A stretch of DNA of 64,000 bases from Vagococcus luciliae (GTDB taxonomy: Bacteria > Bacillota > Bacilli > Lactobacillales > Vagococcaceae). Both the position numbers and the translations under genes were made by a program. The notes under the pieces are model-generated. The model searched no databases. It was not told where the DNA came from and saw only the letters and a program-made list of their open reading frames with translations. How positions within the stretch are numbered: the first letter of the stretch is position 1; the number at the start of each line of letters is the position of its first letter. This document shows positions 42,199 through 53,896 of the stretch, piece by piece. The DNA lies in NCBI RefSeq assembly GCF_024637875.1, contig NZ_CP102451.1, forward strand, positions 375,001-439,000, written 5' to 3'.

Positions 42199-42269
42199 TT
42201 TGTTCTTTTTTATTACTTAATTAAGTGTATTGCATTCATAATATAAAATAAATAGTATCATACACTCAA

Positions 42270-45041
42270 CTAATCATTACTAGGAACACTTTCTAATTGC
42301 CACTCTAAAGTTCCTTCATATTCTCCTACTAATTGATTTTCAACTGGAATTCTTAACTCCAATCCTTTATTTTCCCCCCATGTATCTGATATATTTGAAA
42401 TAGCACCTTGAAAGTTTAAACTAGATTCAATAATGGAAAATTGATCTGTTATCAGAATATTATTACCTATCTTATTTTTATATAGCCAACTACTTTTAGA
42501 TAATACTTTACTTGAATCAGTATTATCAACAAATTGTTGGCCCGTTTTTAATAGCAATCTCCATTCACTTTTAACTTGTTCGTCTCTATCATCGTGAATA
42601 ACTAGATTTCCTGAAACATATAAAGGGCTCAATTCCAATAATTTACCTGAGGTTTTAATAGTGCCAAAATTTATTTCAGCTGGTACAGATTGAAAAGATA
42701 AACTACCGCCAACTTTTAATTTAGGAGCACCGGAAAATATGGCATCGTGATACTTTAAATCTTCAGATGGGTTAATATTACCATCTATTGTATTTGTTAT
42801 TGGTGGATCTGATATATTTAATTTCTTTTCTTGATCCCGTAAGAAAACTTGTATTATATCACCTTTTTTTAGTCCTCTAGGTAACTCTATTGTAAATTTC
42901 CCTTCGCTATTAACAATACTTGTATTATTTAACCATTCATTATTAACTTTTAATAATACTGTTGCTTGTGGTGTTCCAGTGCCAGATAATATTTCATCAC
43001 TGCTTTGTATGAATTTGTTATTTATCTCTGCTAATTTTGGTGGAATAACATTTATAACTTCAACTGGGGGAGCAATTTTAATAGCCTCTATTTTTGTTTC
43101 TTCTTCGCCTCTATACGCTCGATCAATAACAATTTTACTTCCTTTTACTAAAAAATCACTTTTTGGCACACTTATTTTTGCATATCCCTTTTGATCTTTT
43201 TTTCCATAAATTTCCATAGAACTAGCTGTTTTTCCTTTAAATATAAACTCATCATCATTAGGAAGAATAATTCTACCTTCTACAGTGACTTCATCTTCAA
43301 AAGCATCACGTAATTCATCATATTTTTGTGGCACACTTGCATGGACAAAAATAAATTTATCAGCATTAGTAGGTTGAATAATATGATCAATAACTGGTTT
43401 AGAATTATTAGCATTTATTCGAGATAAATTATTCATTGATTTATAAATTGTAGAATTAAAATCTGAATTTGTAGTAGAAACGATATTTGAAAAATTAACG
43501 CCATTTAATCTTAAATTTAGTTTATTAAAACTTTTTAATGGGGTAGTAGTCATTATATCATTATTCTTATCCCATATACTTAGTAAACTATTTGTTAAAT
43601 TCATTTCACTAGTTGCAGAATTAGTTTCAACAATTGATTTTCCTACATAAGTGTTGGAAAAATCAAAATAGCGTGGTGAATCTAGTATCATAGTCAATTC
43701 TGTCGCACTAAATGTTGTATAAGCTGCATGACCAACAGCAGAAAATGTTGTTTCTGGATGCATAATAATCTTAGCATCTCCTCTACTGGTTATTGCACCT
43801 CCATTTTGTGCATCTAAATCAACGGTACTTCCTTTATCTTGTAGCTCAAATAAATTTTTTTTTGCCCCATCACCATATTCAATGGCTTGTGAATAATTCC
43901 ATCTTGTATCTCCAGGGGAACCTGCATTATATACTTTAAAACGAGAACCTCCAGCAACTAAAACTTTATTGTCATCATCGACCATCCTAATACCTGCACT
44001 TTGGCCTCTATTTTTTTTAATATACATTTCCGAATTATTATCAATCTTAAAAGTAGCTCCACCATAGAAGCCATAACGAATAGAAGGATATTTCCCTGAT
44101 GCACCATCTTTAATCTCATCACTTTCAATAAATAAGTCGCTATTATTATTTAAATAAAATGATGAACTACGCCCCTTAAATACTAAAGCTGACATTCCCT
44201 TACTATAAAAATCAACTTCAGATGAATCAATAGTAAATGTCATCCCTGTATTTTCATAACTATTTCCTATTCCCCATATCATTCCTGAACTATCTATGCC
44301 AGCAGTTGAGCTAGATTCATTCCTAATATTAATATTAGAATTATTTAAAAATTTCATTTTTGTAGCAATACCTTCAATGTAAATATTAGTAATTGAGCTC
44401 TGCGATACATTGTTTAACTTACTATTATTCACTTCGAATTCAACATTATTTCTACCCGATGAATAAAAAAATGACCCTTTGTTCACATTAACAGATAAAT
44501 CACTGTTTAATAGTAAAAAACTGCCTGAACTGAGCAAACTATTACTTGATCTATCAGTATTTGAGTCAAGATACCATTCAGTTGAATGTTTATTATTATT
44601 TAATATTTGTATTTTGCCATCTGTAATAGCTAATCCGACATTATTATTCTTAGTCGTAGTCACATCTTCTAAACTAAAATTTACCTGAGATGACTTTCCA
44701 TTAAATAAATAATAACCACTCGCATTACCAACTGAACCAAGAATTATATCAGAAATTATCATTTGTTTATTTCCAGATAAATTGATAGAGTATCCTCTAT
44801 CCGACAATAATCGATGGCCCTTTCCATCAATTATTAAATCTTTATTAATTAACTTAACAGTTAAATATTCATTAATAGTTATGTCATCATCTAATATTAT
44901 TTTAGTAACTGATTGATCAGCAAATGCTGTCTTAAGCTCTTGTTTATTATTTACATGAACATCTGCAAAAACTGTCGTATTTATCATAAAAAAAAAACAT
45001 ATTGTACTAAAACAAACAATATTTTTAAATAACCTATCCAC
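42270..45041 (-). CDS. Large WxL-domain surface protein with beta-helix repeats
   Basis: 923 residues. A signal peptide (about 1-26, ending VFA) is followed by a long Asn/Ser/Ile-rich region (about 30-570) with pectate-lyase-like right-handed beta-helix periodicity. An Ig/Big-like segment follows (about 680-760: FIQSSDEILSGTGTPQATV), then a C-terminal WxL domain (about 770-923: SLSFQSVPAEINFGTI, VHDDRDE, LEWQLESVP). WxL domains bind peptidoglycan non-covalently, so this is a surface adhesin or glycan-binding candidate. GTG start at 45041 with AAGGAGAGA 8 nt upstream. It lies 43 bp after the DUF916 partner gene. Confidence 0.85.
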   Translation of the reverse strand: MDRLFKNIVCFSTICFFFMINTTVFADVHVNNKQELKTAFADQSVTKIILDDDITINEYLTVKLINKDLIIDGKGHRLLSDRGYSINLSGNKQMIISDIILGSVGNASGYYLFNGKSSQVNFSLEDVTTTKNNNVGLAITDGKIQILNNNKHSTEWYLDSNTDRSSNSLLSSGSFLLLNSDLSVNVNKGSFFYSSGRNNVEFEVNNSKLNNVSQSSITNIYIEGIATKMKFLNNSNINIRNESSSTAGIDSSGMIWGIGNSYENTGMTFTIDSSEVDFYSKGMSALVFKGRSSSFYLNNNSDLFIESDEIKDGASGKYPSIRYGFYGGATFKIDNNSEMYIKKNRGQSAGIRMVDDDNKVLVAGGSRFKVYNAGSPGDTRWNYSQAIEYGDGAKKNLFELQDKGSTVDLDAQNGGAITSRGDAKIIMHPETTFSAVGHAAYTTFSATELTMILDSPRYFDFSNTYVGKSIVETNSATSEMNLTNSLLSIWDKNNDIMTTTPLKSFNKLNLRLNGVNFSNIVSTTNSDFNSTIYKSMNNLSRINANNSKPVIDHIIQPTNADKFIFVHASVPQKYDELRDAFEDEVTVEGRIILPNDDEFIFKGKTASSMEIYGKKDQKGYAKISVPKSDFLVKGSKIVIDRAYRGEEETKIEAIKIAPPVEVINVIPPKLAEINNKFIQSSDEILSGTGTPQATVLLKVNNEWLNNTSIVNSEGKFTIELPRGLKKGDIIQVFLRDQEKKLNISDPPITNTIDGNINPSEDLKYHDAIFSGAPKLKVGGSLSFQSVPAEINFGTIKTSGKLLELSPLYVSGNLVIHDDRDEQVKSEWRLLLKTGQQFVDNTDSSKVLSKSSWLYKNKIGNNILITDQFSIIESSLNFQGAISNISDTWGENKGLELRIPVENQLVGEYEGTLEWQLESVPSND

Positions 45042-45084
45042 AACTCTCTCTCCTTTTTTATTGTAATAAAACCCAATTAATCTA

Positions 45085-46230
45085 CTATCTTTTTTTCGTT
45101 TTCTGCTTTTTGTTTCGTTTCCTACTTTTGTTTTGTTTCCTACTTTTATTTTGTTTTCTATTTTTATAATAAAAAATCCATAAAAAAAATAAAATAAACA
45201 AAATAACTAAAATAAACAAAATAACCAAAGTAAATCCAGATTTTTTCTGATTAGTAATTTCTACCTCATTCAAATCTTTATTCACTACTTGATTCAAACT
45301 TTTTCTATTTACCGTAAAATCTTTAGAAAAATTCCACCCATAATTATATTTAACTTTTTCATGATTAGTTTCTTTTATAACTTTTCCATTATCATTTTGA
45401 TCACTATAAACATTCAATTCAAGTTTATAATCCCCAGATTTTAACTCAACTCCCTCTAGATTAGTTAGAAACAGAAAAGTTGTATTAGGTGCAATCTGTA
45501 AATTATTTTTTTCATTTCTATACAATACCTGATTACTATCTTTTCTTTTTATAATAGATTCAATAACTACTTGATTTATAAATGTTCTTCTATCATTTTT
45601 TAATTTTGATACAATTATATTTTTAGAATCTATATAATTTTCCTTTACTTCTTTTAATTCTAAATTAGGAGCTACCTTTTCTGTATTTTGTCTAACCAAC
45701 AAACCAATTACATACGAGTATTCATTTTTTATTGATAATCCTTGCTTTTTTGAGACATTATGAGAATCATGTGACACTTCTTTAAATGTAATTCCACCGG
45801 CTAGTACCCCATTAAATTTTTTATCCGGCATTTTTACAATAAATTTGACATTTTTTACACTTTTAGCTTTTAATTTAATTGATTTTGGATATTCTACATA
45901 CTTTTCTAAATCATATACCAAACTGTCATCTTTCCCAATACTATTATTACCATACTCAACAATAACATTTGAATTAGTAGTAGCCACATTTAATGAAACA
46001 TCCACCTCTAATTCTTCATTTGTTGTATTTCTCAACTCAACTTCTAATATTTCAGATTGATTAGGCAATAACTGAATATCAAAGTAATCTTGTTTATTGT
46101 CAATTTGACTTTTAGGTAAAATAGGAGTAATTATAATATTAAATTCATTAGCATAAATAGTTTGACAATGTATCATAAAAATAATACACAACATACAAAT
46201 AGTAAAAAACATCCTAAATATTTTTCTCAA
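45085..46230 (-). CDS. DUF916/DUF3324 WxL-interacting membrane protein
   Basis: About 381 residues: signal peptide (to about 28, ending IYA), DUF916 domain (FDIQLLPNQSEILEVELRN onward), DUF3324 domain (about 190-320: GLLVRQNTEKVAPNLELKEV), one TM (about 337-358) and a strongly basic tail with KQNKSR repeats. Such proteins (WxLIP) hold WxL proteins at the surface and are encoded beside them, as here. GGGAGG sits 7 nt before TTG 46230; in-frame ATGs at 46236, 46245 and 46254 are too close to or upstream of the SD. It heads a two-gene operon with the WxL gene. Confidence 0.87.
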   Translation of the reverse strand: MRKIFRMFFTICMLCIIFMIHCQTIYANEFNIIITPILPKSQIDNKQDYFDIQLLPNQSEILEVELRNTTNEELEVDVSLNVATTNSNVIVEYGNNSIGKDDSLVYDLEKYVEYPKSIKLKAKSVKNVKFIVKMPDKKFNGVLAGGITFKEVSHDSHNVSKKQGLSIKNEYSYVIGLLVRQNTEKVAPNLELKEVKENYIDSKNIIVSKLKNDRRTFINQVVIESIIKRKDSNQVLYRNEKNNLQIAPNTTFLFLTNLEGVELKSGDYKLELNVYSDQNDNGKVIKETNHEKVKYNYGWNFSKDFTVNRKSLNQVVNKDLNEVEITNQKKSGFTLVILFILVILFILFFLWIFYYKNRKQNKSRKQNKSRKRNKKQKTKKR

Positions 46231-47115
46231 TACCATTCCTCCCATTTGATACATATAACTATTACTTTTTTACACATACTCCGAATTTATAAAGATATCT
46301 AAATACCTACTACTAGAATTGCTATTAATTTTAAAAGCGAAAATAAAACAAACACAAATGAGTTATATTATTATGGCTTTAAAATTAATTCTAAAGGATT
46401 TCTAATTACTTACGAAGTTAACTTCTGCTTCTATTCATGGTATGAATATAGCCTATGATTTATAGTTAAAGTAAAAAAAGCACCTAACAATATTAGCAGA
46501 TATATTCATTAGTAAGAAATTAAAACAAGCCTATAACACTATTGACATAAATTATGGATGCATCGAAAAAGGGGCAAAAATTACATAAGCAGGTACTTAA
46601 TAACTTATAGTTTTATGTTAGAGAGAGAAAAAACTTATGATAACTGACAACATATTCAAATATTCCCTGAGTCGTTTTTTAAATTAACTAGCAAATCAAG
46701 TAATATCATTAATTATTTACTTTTTACCATAAATTTCACTAACAATAGAACAATAATAGCCTCATGATACTTTAAAACCCTTATACTATCTGAAATATAT
46801 TTAGACCTTTAAATTTAATATAATGTTTTATTAAAAGAAACCAATGTATAGCAAGTCTGTTATAAATAATTGATACTTCATTTTTATTCAAAAATACAAT
46901 TAAGACTAATAGAACAAATTGTTTATTTTATTACATAGTTCAATTAAACTACCAAATCTTAGTGAAAATAATAAAACATATATATTATACTATAACAAGC
47001 ATAAAAAATCATTATTTGTTATATTAAACGAAAAATAAGGTATAAATCATACTAAACTATCAACATCGATTTAATAAACATTAAAGCTATTTACATATTG
47101 ATAATGTTATTAATA
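46231..47115. other. Gene-free AT-rich region
   Basis: About 880 nt with stops in all frames and no ORF of note on either strand. The promoter of the DUF916-WxL operon should lie at its left end. No transposase motif, tRNA or clear terminal inverted repeat was recognised. It may be a decayed gene; a short stretch near 46540-46580 (IDINYGCIEKGAKIT in one frame) looks protein-like, but is too short to assign. Confidence 0.4.
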
Positions 47116-47153
47116 TAAAAAGATCTAGAAAATAAAATTTCTAGATCTTTTTT
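47116..47153 (-). terminator. pepV terminator
   Basis: AAAAAGATCTAGAAA pairs with TTTCTAGATCTTTTT around a short AT loop, on the minus strand just after the pepV stop codon. Confidence 0.9.
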
Positions 47154-47167
47154 ATATTAATAATTCA

Positions 47168-48601
<1,434 letters not shown>

Positions 48602-48661
48602 TTACTTTATCATATCATTTTTTCATTCTTTTAGATAATATATTTTAATATTTAAGCCAGT

Positions 48662-49384
48662 TTATTCGTTATTTTTTAACTTTTCCTTCTCTATCTCAGT
48701 TAACGGACGGTATTTTCCCCGTACTAAGTTGGCATCTAATTTTAGATTAGCCATTTCAATCCTTTCAAGCTCTATCACTTTTTTTCCAACAGCACCTATC
48801 ATACGTTTCACTTGGTGATATTTTCCTTCCATAATTTCTAATTTAATGGTACTTTGTTCTTTTTTCTCATCAACAGATAAAATGGTTAACTTAGCTGGCA
48901 AACACTCGTCCCCATCTAATCGAATCACTCCCTTAGAAAAAACGTTGATATCTTCATCTGTCATTTTTCCTTGAACTAATGCTTGATACAATTTAGGCAC
49001 TTTCTTTTTAGGAGACAATAATTCATGTGCTAATGCCCCATCATTCGTCAATAATAACAGACCCGTTGTATCTTTATCTAAGCGTCCAACAGGAAATAAT
49101 CCTTTTTTATAGTCTTCTTTTTTAATTAAATCAATAACTGTTCGAGATGAGGTATCTTCTGTTGCTGAGATAACACCTTTAGGCTTATTCAACATATAAT
49201 AGACAAATTTTTCGTACATGACATTTTCTCCATCAACATAAATAGAGTCATCTAACTCATCTACTGAATATTTTGCCTCTTTTACCACATTTCCATTTAC
49301 TGTCACGCGTTTCTTCTTTAACAACTCTTTCACTTCTTTACGACTACCAAATCCTGTGTGACTTAAAAACTTATCTAACCGCAT
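48662..49384 (-). CDS. rsuA: 16S rRNA pseudouridine-516 synthase RsuA-like
   Basis: 240 residues. An S4 RNA-binding domain (MRLDKFLSHTGFGSRKEVKE, 1-60) is followed by the RsuA/RluE catalytic domain with the aspartate in PVGRLDKDTTGLLLLTNDG (about 97-115), then KLYQALVQG and KYHQVKRMIGAVG. It isomerises a uridine in small-subunit rRNA; RsuA rather than RluB by length, but the exact site is inferred. SD TAGGAG before ATG. It lies 50 bp after the flippase gene and may be co-transcribed despite a weak hairpin between them. Confidence 0.9.
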   Translation of the reverse strand: MRLDKFLSHTGFGSRKEVKELLKKKRVTVNGNVVKEAKYSVDELDDSIYVDGENVMYEKFVYYMLNKPKGVISATEDTSSRTVIDLIKKEDYKKGLFPVGRLDKDTTGLLLLTNDGALAHELLSPKKKVPKLYQALVQGKMTDEDINVFSKGVIRLDGDECLPAKLTILSVDEKKEQSTIKLEIMEGKYHQVKRMIGAVGKKVIELERIEMANLKLDANLVRGKYRPLTEIEKEKLKNNE

Positions 49385-49402
49385 CTTTTTTCTCCTAATG
49401 AA

Positions 49403-49432
49403 AGAAAGAACACCTGAAAAGATGTTCTTTCT
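49403..49432 (-). terminator. Weak terminator-like hairpin after the second flippase gene
   Basis: AGAAAGAACA pairs with TGTTCTTTCT; only a short T-rich tail (TTTC) follows on the minus strand, so termination may be partial, leaving rsuA in the operon. Confidence 0.55.
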
Positions 49433-49434
49433 GT

Positions 49435-51081
49435 TTATTTTATTCTAAATTTCCGACGAAACTTACGTGCTTTAGGCCCGAGTAATTGATCTGCCAAGCG
49501 AACACGCAATGCTAACCAACCATAACTAATAATTCCAAAGATCACACAAACCATAATAATAATGAAAGCTTGGAATTTTCTATCTGGATTTAAAATTGTG
49601 TATAATCCACTACGAACAAGCCATGTAATGAAAGACATCACTGCTCCTAGTATCCCAATTAATAAAATACGTTTAGCCGTCATTGCTAAATCAAACTTCG
49701 TAATACGATAAATAGAACGCGTCATCAATAATGCTGAACCCCCTAATCCAACTGCAGTAGATACAAGTGGACCATAAGTTTCAAACATACGAATCATTGG
49801 ATATTGTAGAACTACTTTTATTATTAGTCCCACTCCTAACAGCAAGATAGCTTCTCGGTTTTGATACAATCCTTGTAATGTTGTCGAAATCAGGATAAAG
49901 TATCCCATCACAAGACCAACTAAACTAGCTTCAATCAGCACACTCACGCCTAGTGTTTCTGGTATATAAAATAAAGCGTACATTGGTCTTGCTAAAACAA
50001 TCATTCCTAATGTCGCTGGTACCATGATGAAAAGTAGCAGCTGAATGTTATCACTAATTAACTTAGCTAATTCAGGTTTTTCATTTTTAGTATAAGCTTC
50101 TGTCACAAGAGGCAAACTTGTCATAGCCATACCTGTAGCCAAAGATACAGTAATCATAACCAATTTATCAGGGTTTGCACTAAAAATACTAAACAAAGCT
50201 TCCAATTGTTTCGGTGAATAATTTGTAAAACTTGCCATCATTCTTTCAAATGTGTATTGGTCAACCAACTTAAATAAAGTAATAGCAGAGCCCACGATAA
50301 TAAACGGAATCGCTTGTTTAATCATCTCTTTAATTAAGTGATTTTCAGAGATTTGTACCTCATTATTACTATTTTCAACCAAGTAATTCATACGTGATTT
50401 TTGTTTACTATAAAACCAAATTAATGCAGCAAATGCACCAAGCATTCCGATAAACGCAGCAAAGGTTGATTGGATAACCGCGTCAACATAATCACCTGTT
50501 GTCACTTTCATAATAATAAACGTCATAAGTAGCATATAAAATACTCGGGCAATCTGTTCAATAATTTGTGATACCGCAGAAGGCATCATATTTTGATTCC
50601 CTTGAAAATACCCACGAATGACACTCATCATTGGAAAAATCAAGATAGCTGCACTTAGAGCTCGCATCACTGGAATTAAATCAGCGTTCCCATCCGCCAA
50701 AATTGGTGCAAACAAATACATGACTCCCGAACAGGCAACACCAAACACACCCATTATTACCATCGTCCGTCTAAATAAACGTCGGCTAATACCATACTCA
50801 TTTAACGAATTATAATGTGAAATTTGTTTTGCAATCGCGCCTGGAATACCAGCTGTTGCAATCATTAAAAACAAGGCATAAATGTTATACCCTTTATTAA
50901 ATAAGGCGTTTGCTATATTAGCATCCGTGCCCATCCATGCATACCATGGGATGACATACGCTGCACCCAGTAATCTAGAAAAAACATTTCCTATTGTCAT
51001 CCATAAAGAGCCACGAACCATTTTTTCCTTTGCATTCAACTCTTTTTCAGTTGCATCAAAAGAAGCTTTTCTATTTGGCAT
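49435..51081 (-). CDS. Polysaccharide/lipid II flippase, MATE/MOP family (YtgP/MurJ-like)
   Basis: 548 residues with about 14 TM segments. After a charged N-terminal tail the family signature GSLWMTIGNVFSRLLGAAYVIPWY appears (about 25-48), then IRGYFQGNQNMMPSAVSQI (about 150-168). Length and motifs resemble YtgP/SpoVB proteins, some of which flip lipid II. It differs clearly from the other MOP protein in the window. The ATG at 51081 (MPNRKASF) was chosen over an upstream TTG, though the SD (AGAAAG) is weak. It lies between rsuA and leuS, upstream of rsuA in transcription. Confidence 0.87.
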   Translation of the reverse strand: MPNRKASFDATEKELNAKEKMVRGSLWMTIGNVFSRLLGAAYVIPWYAWMGTDANIANALFNKGYNIYALFLMIATAGIPGAIAKQISHYNSLNEYGISRRLFRRTMVIMGVFGVACSGVMYLFAPILADGNADLIPVMRALSAAILIFPMMSVIRGYFQGNQNMMPSAVSQIIEQIARVFYMLLMTFIIMKVTTGDYVDAVIQSTFAAFIGMLGAFAALIWFYSKQKSRMNYLVENSNNEVQISENHLIKEMIKQAIPFIIVGSAITLFKLVDQYTFERMMASFTNYSPKQLEALFSIFSANPDKLVMITVSLATGMAMTSLPLVTEAYTKNEKPELAKLISDNIQLLLFIMVPATLGMIVLARPMYALFYIPETLGVSVLIEASLVGLVMGYFILISTTLQGLYQNREAILLLGVGLIIKVVLQYPMIRMFETYGPLVSTAVGLGGSALLMTRSIYRITKFDLAMTAKRILLIGILGAVMSFITWLVRSGLYTILNPDRKFQAFIIIMVCVIFGIISYGWLALRVRLADQLLGPKARKFRRKFRIK

Positions 51082-51177
51082 GATTCTAACCAACTTTCTT
51101 CAATATACTGCCTTAATTGTATCGATTATTGTAGGTTTATGCAAACACTTTTGATGGATTTAAATGTATTCTTAACT

Positions 51178-53592
51178 TTAATTAGCTACAATGTTAACCA
51201 ATTTATTTGGCACAACAATCACCTTACGAATCGTTTTTCCTTCAAGTTGATTTTTCACTGCGTCATTTTCCATAGCTAGAGTTTCCAATGCCTCTTTGGA
51301 TAAATCACGTGCCACTACTTCTTTTCCACGAACTTTTCCATTCACTTGAAAAATCACTTCAATTGTGTCTTCAACTAATGCAGATTCATCATATGTTGGC
51401 CATGCAACATAACTAATTGATCCTTTATTTCTCATTCTCTCCCATAACTCTTCTGAAATAAATGGCGCAACAGGAGCCAATAATTGTAGGAATCCATTCA
51501 TATATTCTACGGGCAAAGCATCTGCTTTATAAGCTTCATTAACAAACGTCATCAGTTGAGAGATGGCTGTATTAAAGTGTAAGTTAGCATAATCTTCTGT
51601 CACTTTCTTCACTGTTTGATGATACACTTTTGTCAAGGCACCATCATTGTGTTTTGTAATACGATCGCGTAAGACAAAGTTTTCATCGATAAACAAACGC
51701 CATACACGGTCTAAGAATTTACGACTTCCTTCTAATCCTTTTTCACTCCAAGCAATCGAGCCATCAAGTGGTCCCATAAACATTTCGTATAGACGTAATG
51801 TATCTGCTCCGTATTGCTCTACGATATCATCCGGGTTAACCACATTTCCTTTTGATTTCGACATTTTTTCATTGTTTTCACCTAAAATCATCCCTTGATT
51901 ATATAACTTTTGGAATGGCTCTTTGGTTTCCACTACTCCAATGTCGTATAAGAATTTATGCCAGAAACGAGCATATAATAAATGAAGTACTGCGTGTTCT
52001 GCTCCACCTAAATAAACATCAACAGGCATCCATTCTTTTAGTTTTTCAGGATCTGCTAATTGTTCGTCATTATGTGGGTCAATAAAACGTAAATAATACC
52101 ATGAGCTACCTGCCCATTGTGGCATAGTGTTTGTTTCACGACGACCTTTCATGCCGGTTTTTTCATCCACAACATTAATCCAATCCGTCATATTAGCTAA
52201 TGGAGATTCACCTGTTCCACTAGGTTTAATGTCATTTGATTTTGGTAATACTAATGGCAATTCCTCTTCAGGAACAGGTGTCATCGTACCATCTTCCCAA
52301 TGAATAATTGGAATAGGTTCACCCCAATAACGTTGACGAGAGAACAACCAGTCACGTAAACGATAACTTGTTTTTTGTTCACCTATACCTTCTTTTTCCA
52401 ACCACTTAATCATCGTTGCAATACCATCTTCTTTATTCATACCATCTAAGAAGTCTGAATTAATATGATCCCCATCTCCTATGTATGCTTCAGTTGAAAC
52501 ATCTCCACCAGCAACAACGGGAACAATATCTAAACCAAATGTTTTCGCAAATTCATAGTCACGTTCGTCATGAGCAGGAACAGCCATAATCGCCCCTGTT
52601 CCATAAGTTGATAGCACGTAATCCGCAATCCAAATTGGTATCTCTTTACCATTCACTGGGTTCACTGCATAAGCGCCAGTAAAGACACCTGTTTTTTCTT
52701 TTGATAATTCTGTACGATCTAAATCTGTTTTCTTTTCAGCTTCTTTGATATAAGCATCAACTGCTTCTTTTTGTTCTGGTGTCACAATTTCTTGTACTAA
52801 TGCAAGTTCTGGTGCCATCACAGCATAAGTTGCACCAAATAAAGTATCAGGACGCGTTGTAAATACTGTGAATTGTTTGTCTGTTCCTTTAATATCAAAA
52901 TTAACATTCGCTCCTTCAGAACGACCAATCCAATTACGTTGCATCTCTTTAATACTCTCTGGCCAATCAATTAACTCTAAATCATCAATTAAACGATCCG
53001 CATAAGCAGTAATACGTAACATCCATTGTTTCATTGGAACTCGGTATACTGGATGATCCCCACGTTCTGATTTTCCATCAATGACTTCTTCGTTAGCTAA
53101 TACGGTTCCTAAAGCTGGACACCAGTTAACCGGTACTTCGGCTTCATAGGCTAGTCCTTTTTCAAACATTTTAGTAAAAATCCATTGCGTCCATTTGTAG
53201 TATGAAGGGTCCGTGGTATTGATTTCACGGTCCCAATCAAAACTAAAGCCTAATGCATCAAACTGGCGTTTAAAGGTTTGAATATTTTTTTCAGTAAATT
53301 CAGCTGGGTCATTTCCTGTGTCTAGTGCATATTGTTCAGCAGGTAAACCAAACGCATCCCACCCCATTGGATGTAGCACGTTAAATCCTTGAGCTCGTTT
53401 CATGCGAGATAATACATCTGTTGAGGTATACCCTTTTGGATGCCCTACATGTAACCCCTGTCCTGAAGGGTAAGGAAACATATCTAGTGCATAAAAATTT
53501 GGTTTATCTGTTTCTTCACCTGTTTTAAACGTGTGATCTTTTTTCCAATAGTCGCGCCATTTTTTTTCAATTTGTAAATGATTGTAAGCCAT
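51178..53592 (-). CDS. leuS: Leucyl-tRNA synthetase
   Basis: Class I synthetase that charges tRNA-Leu; 804 residues. HIGH-type motif HVGHPKGY (about 49-56), CP1 editing domain with [12 protein letters not shown] (about 245-256), KMSKSKGN (about 575-582) and C-terminal anticodon-binding domain. SD TAGGAGGAAA before ATG. It is controlled by a leucine T-box leader directly upstream, so expression should rise when uncharged tRNA-Leu accumulates. Confidence 0.98.
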   Translation of the reverse strand: MAYNHLQIEKKWRDYWKKDHTFKTGEETDKPNFYALDMFPYPSGQGLHVGHPKGYTSTDVLSRMKRAQGFNVLHPMGWDAFGLPAEQYALDTGNDPAEFTEKNIQTFKRQFDALGFSFDWDREINTTDPSYYKWTQWIFTKMFEKGLAYEAEVPVNWCPALGTVLANEEVIDGKSERGDHPVYRVPMKQWMLRITAYADRLIDDLELIDWPESIKEMQRNWIGRSEGANVNFDIKGTDKQFTVFTTRPDTLFGATYAVMAPELALVQEIVTPEQKEAVDAYIKEAEKKTDLDRTELSKEKTGVFTGAYAVNPVNGKEIPIWIADYVLSTYGTGAIMAVPAHDERDYEFAKTFGLDIVPVVAGGDVSTEAYIGDGDHINSDFLDGMNKEDGIATMIKWLEKEGIGEQKTSYRLRDWLFSRQRYWGEPIPIIHWEDGTMTPVPEEELPLVLPKSNDIKPSGTGESPLANMTDWINVVDEKTGMKGRRETNTMPQWAGSSWYYLRFIDPHNDEQLADPEKLKEWMPVDVYLGGAEHAVLHLLYARFWHKFLYDIGVVETKEPFQKLYNQGMILGENNEKMSKSKGNVVNPDDIVEQYGADTLRLYEMFMGPLDGSIAWSEKGLEGSRKFLDRVWRLFIDENFVLRDRITKHNDGALTKVYHQTVKKVTEDYANLHFNTAISQLMTFVNEAYKADALPVEYMNGFLQLLAPVAPFISEELWERMRNKGSISYVAWPTYDESALVEDTIEVIFQVNGKVRGKEVVARDLSKEALETLAMENDAVKNQLEGKTIRKVIVVPNKLVNIVAN

Positions 53593-53603
53593 GAATTTTC
53601 CTC

Positions 53604-53861
53604 CTAAAATTTTATGTAAAAAAACGCCCTACAAAAACACTCTTGTGTCTTCATAGGACGTTGACTGACGTGGTACCACCTAAATTTGTGCCTAGATATA
53701 CTAGTGCACCTCTAATCCATGTTAACGAAAATAGATTTTCCGACAAGCAAATTTCTCATAAGACAAGTTCAAATAGTCCATTTGCATGTTTACACCAACC
53801 ACATACTCTCTTAAAAACTTTCTATTTTACTACTTCTTAATTACTTGTTTTTATATTAGTT
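53604..53861 (-). promoter_or_regulatory. T-box riboswitch, leucine-specific
   Basis: The minus-strand leader of leuS. The T-box core AGGTGGTACCACG (53669-53681) pairs with tRNA NCCA. The specifier-loop segment GAACTTG (53764-53770) puts CTT, a Leu codon, at 53765-53767. The AGAGAG/GTTGG Stem I elements lie upstream. The terminator ACGTCCTA with TAGGGCGT (53617-53661) plus a T-run lies 20-30 nt before the leuS SD. Uncharged tRNA-Leu should favour the antiterminator. Confidence 0.93.
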
Positions 53862-53867
53862 GGTTTC

Positions 53868-53896
53868 ATCATATCAAATGAATACAAATTTGACAA
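53868..53896 (-). promoter_or_regulatory. leuS T-box promoter
   Basis: On the minus strand TTGTCA (53891-53896), 17 bp, TATGAT (53868-53873). It begins right at the end of the upstream autolysin gene. Confidence 0.7.

Noticed and set aside
46231-47115. Insertion-sequence remnant
   Set aside because: No transposase motif, terminal inverted repeats or target-site duplication could be recognised.
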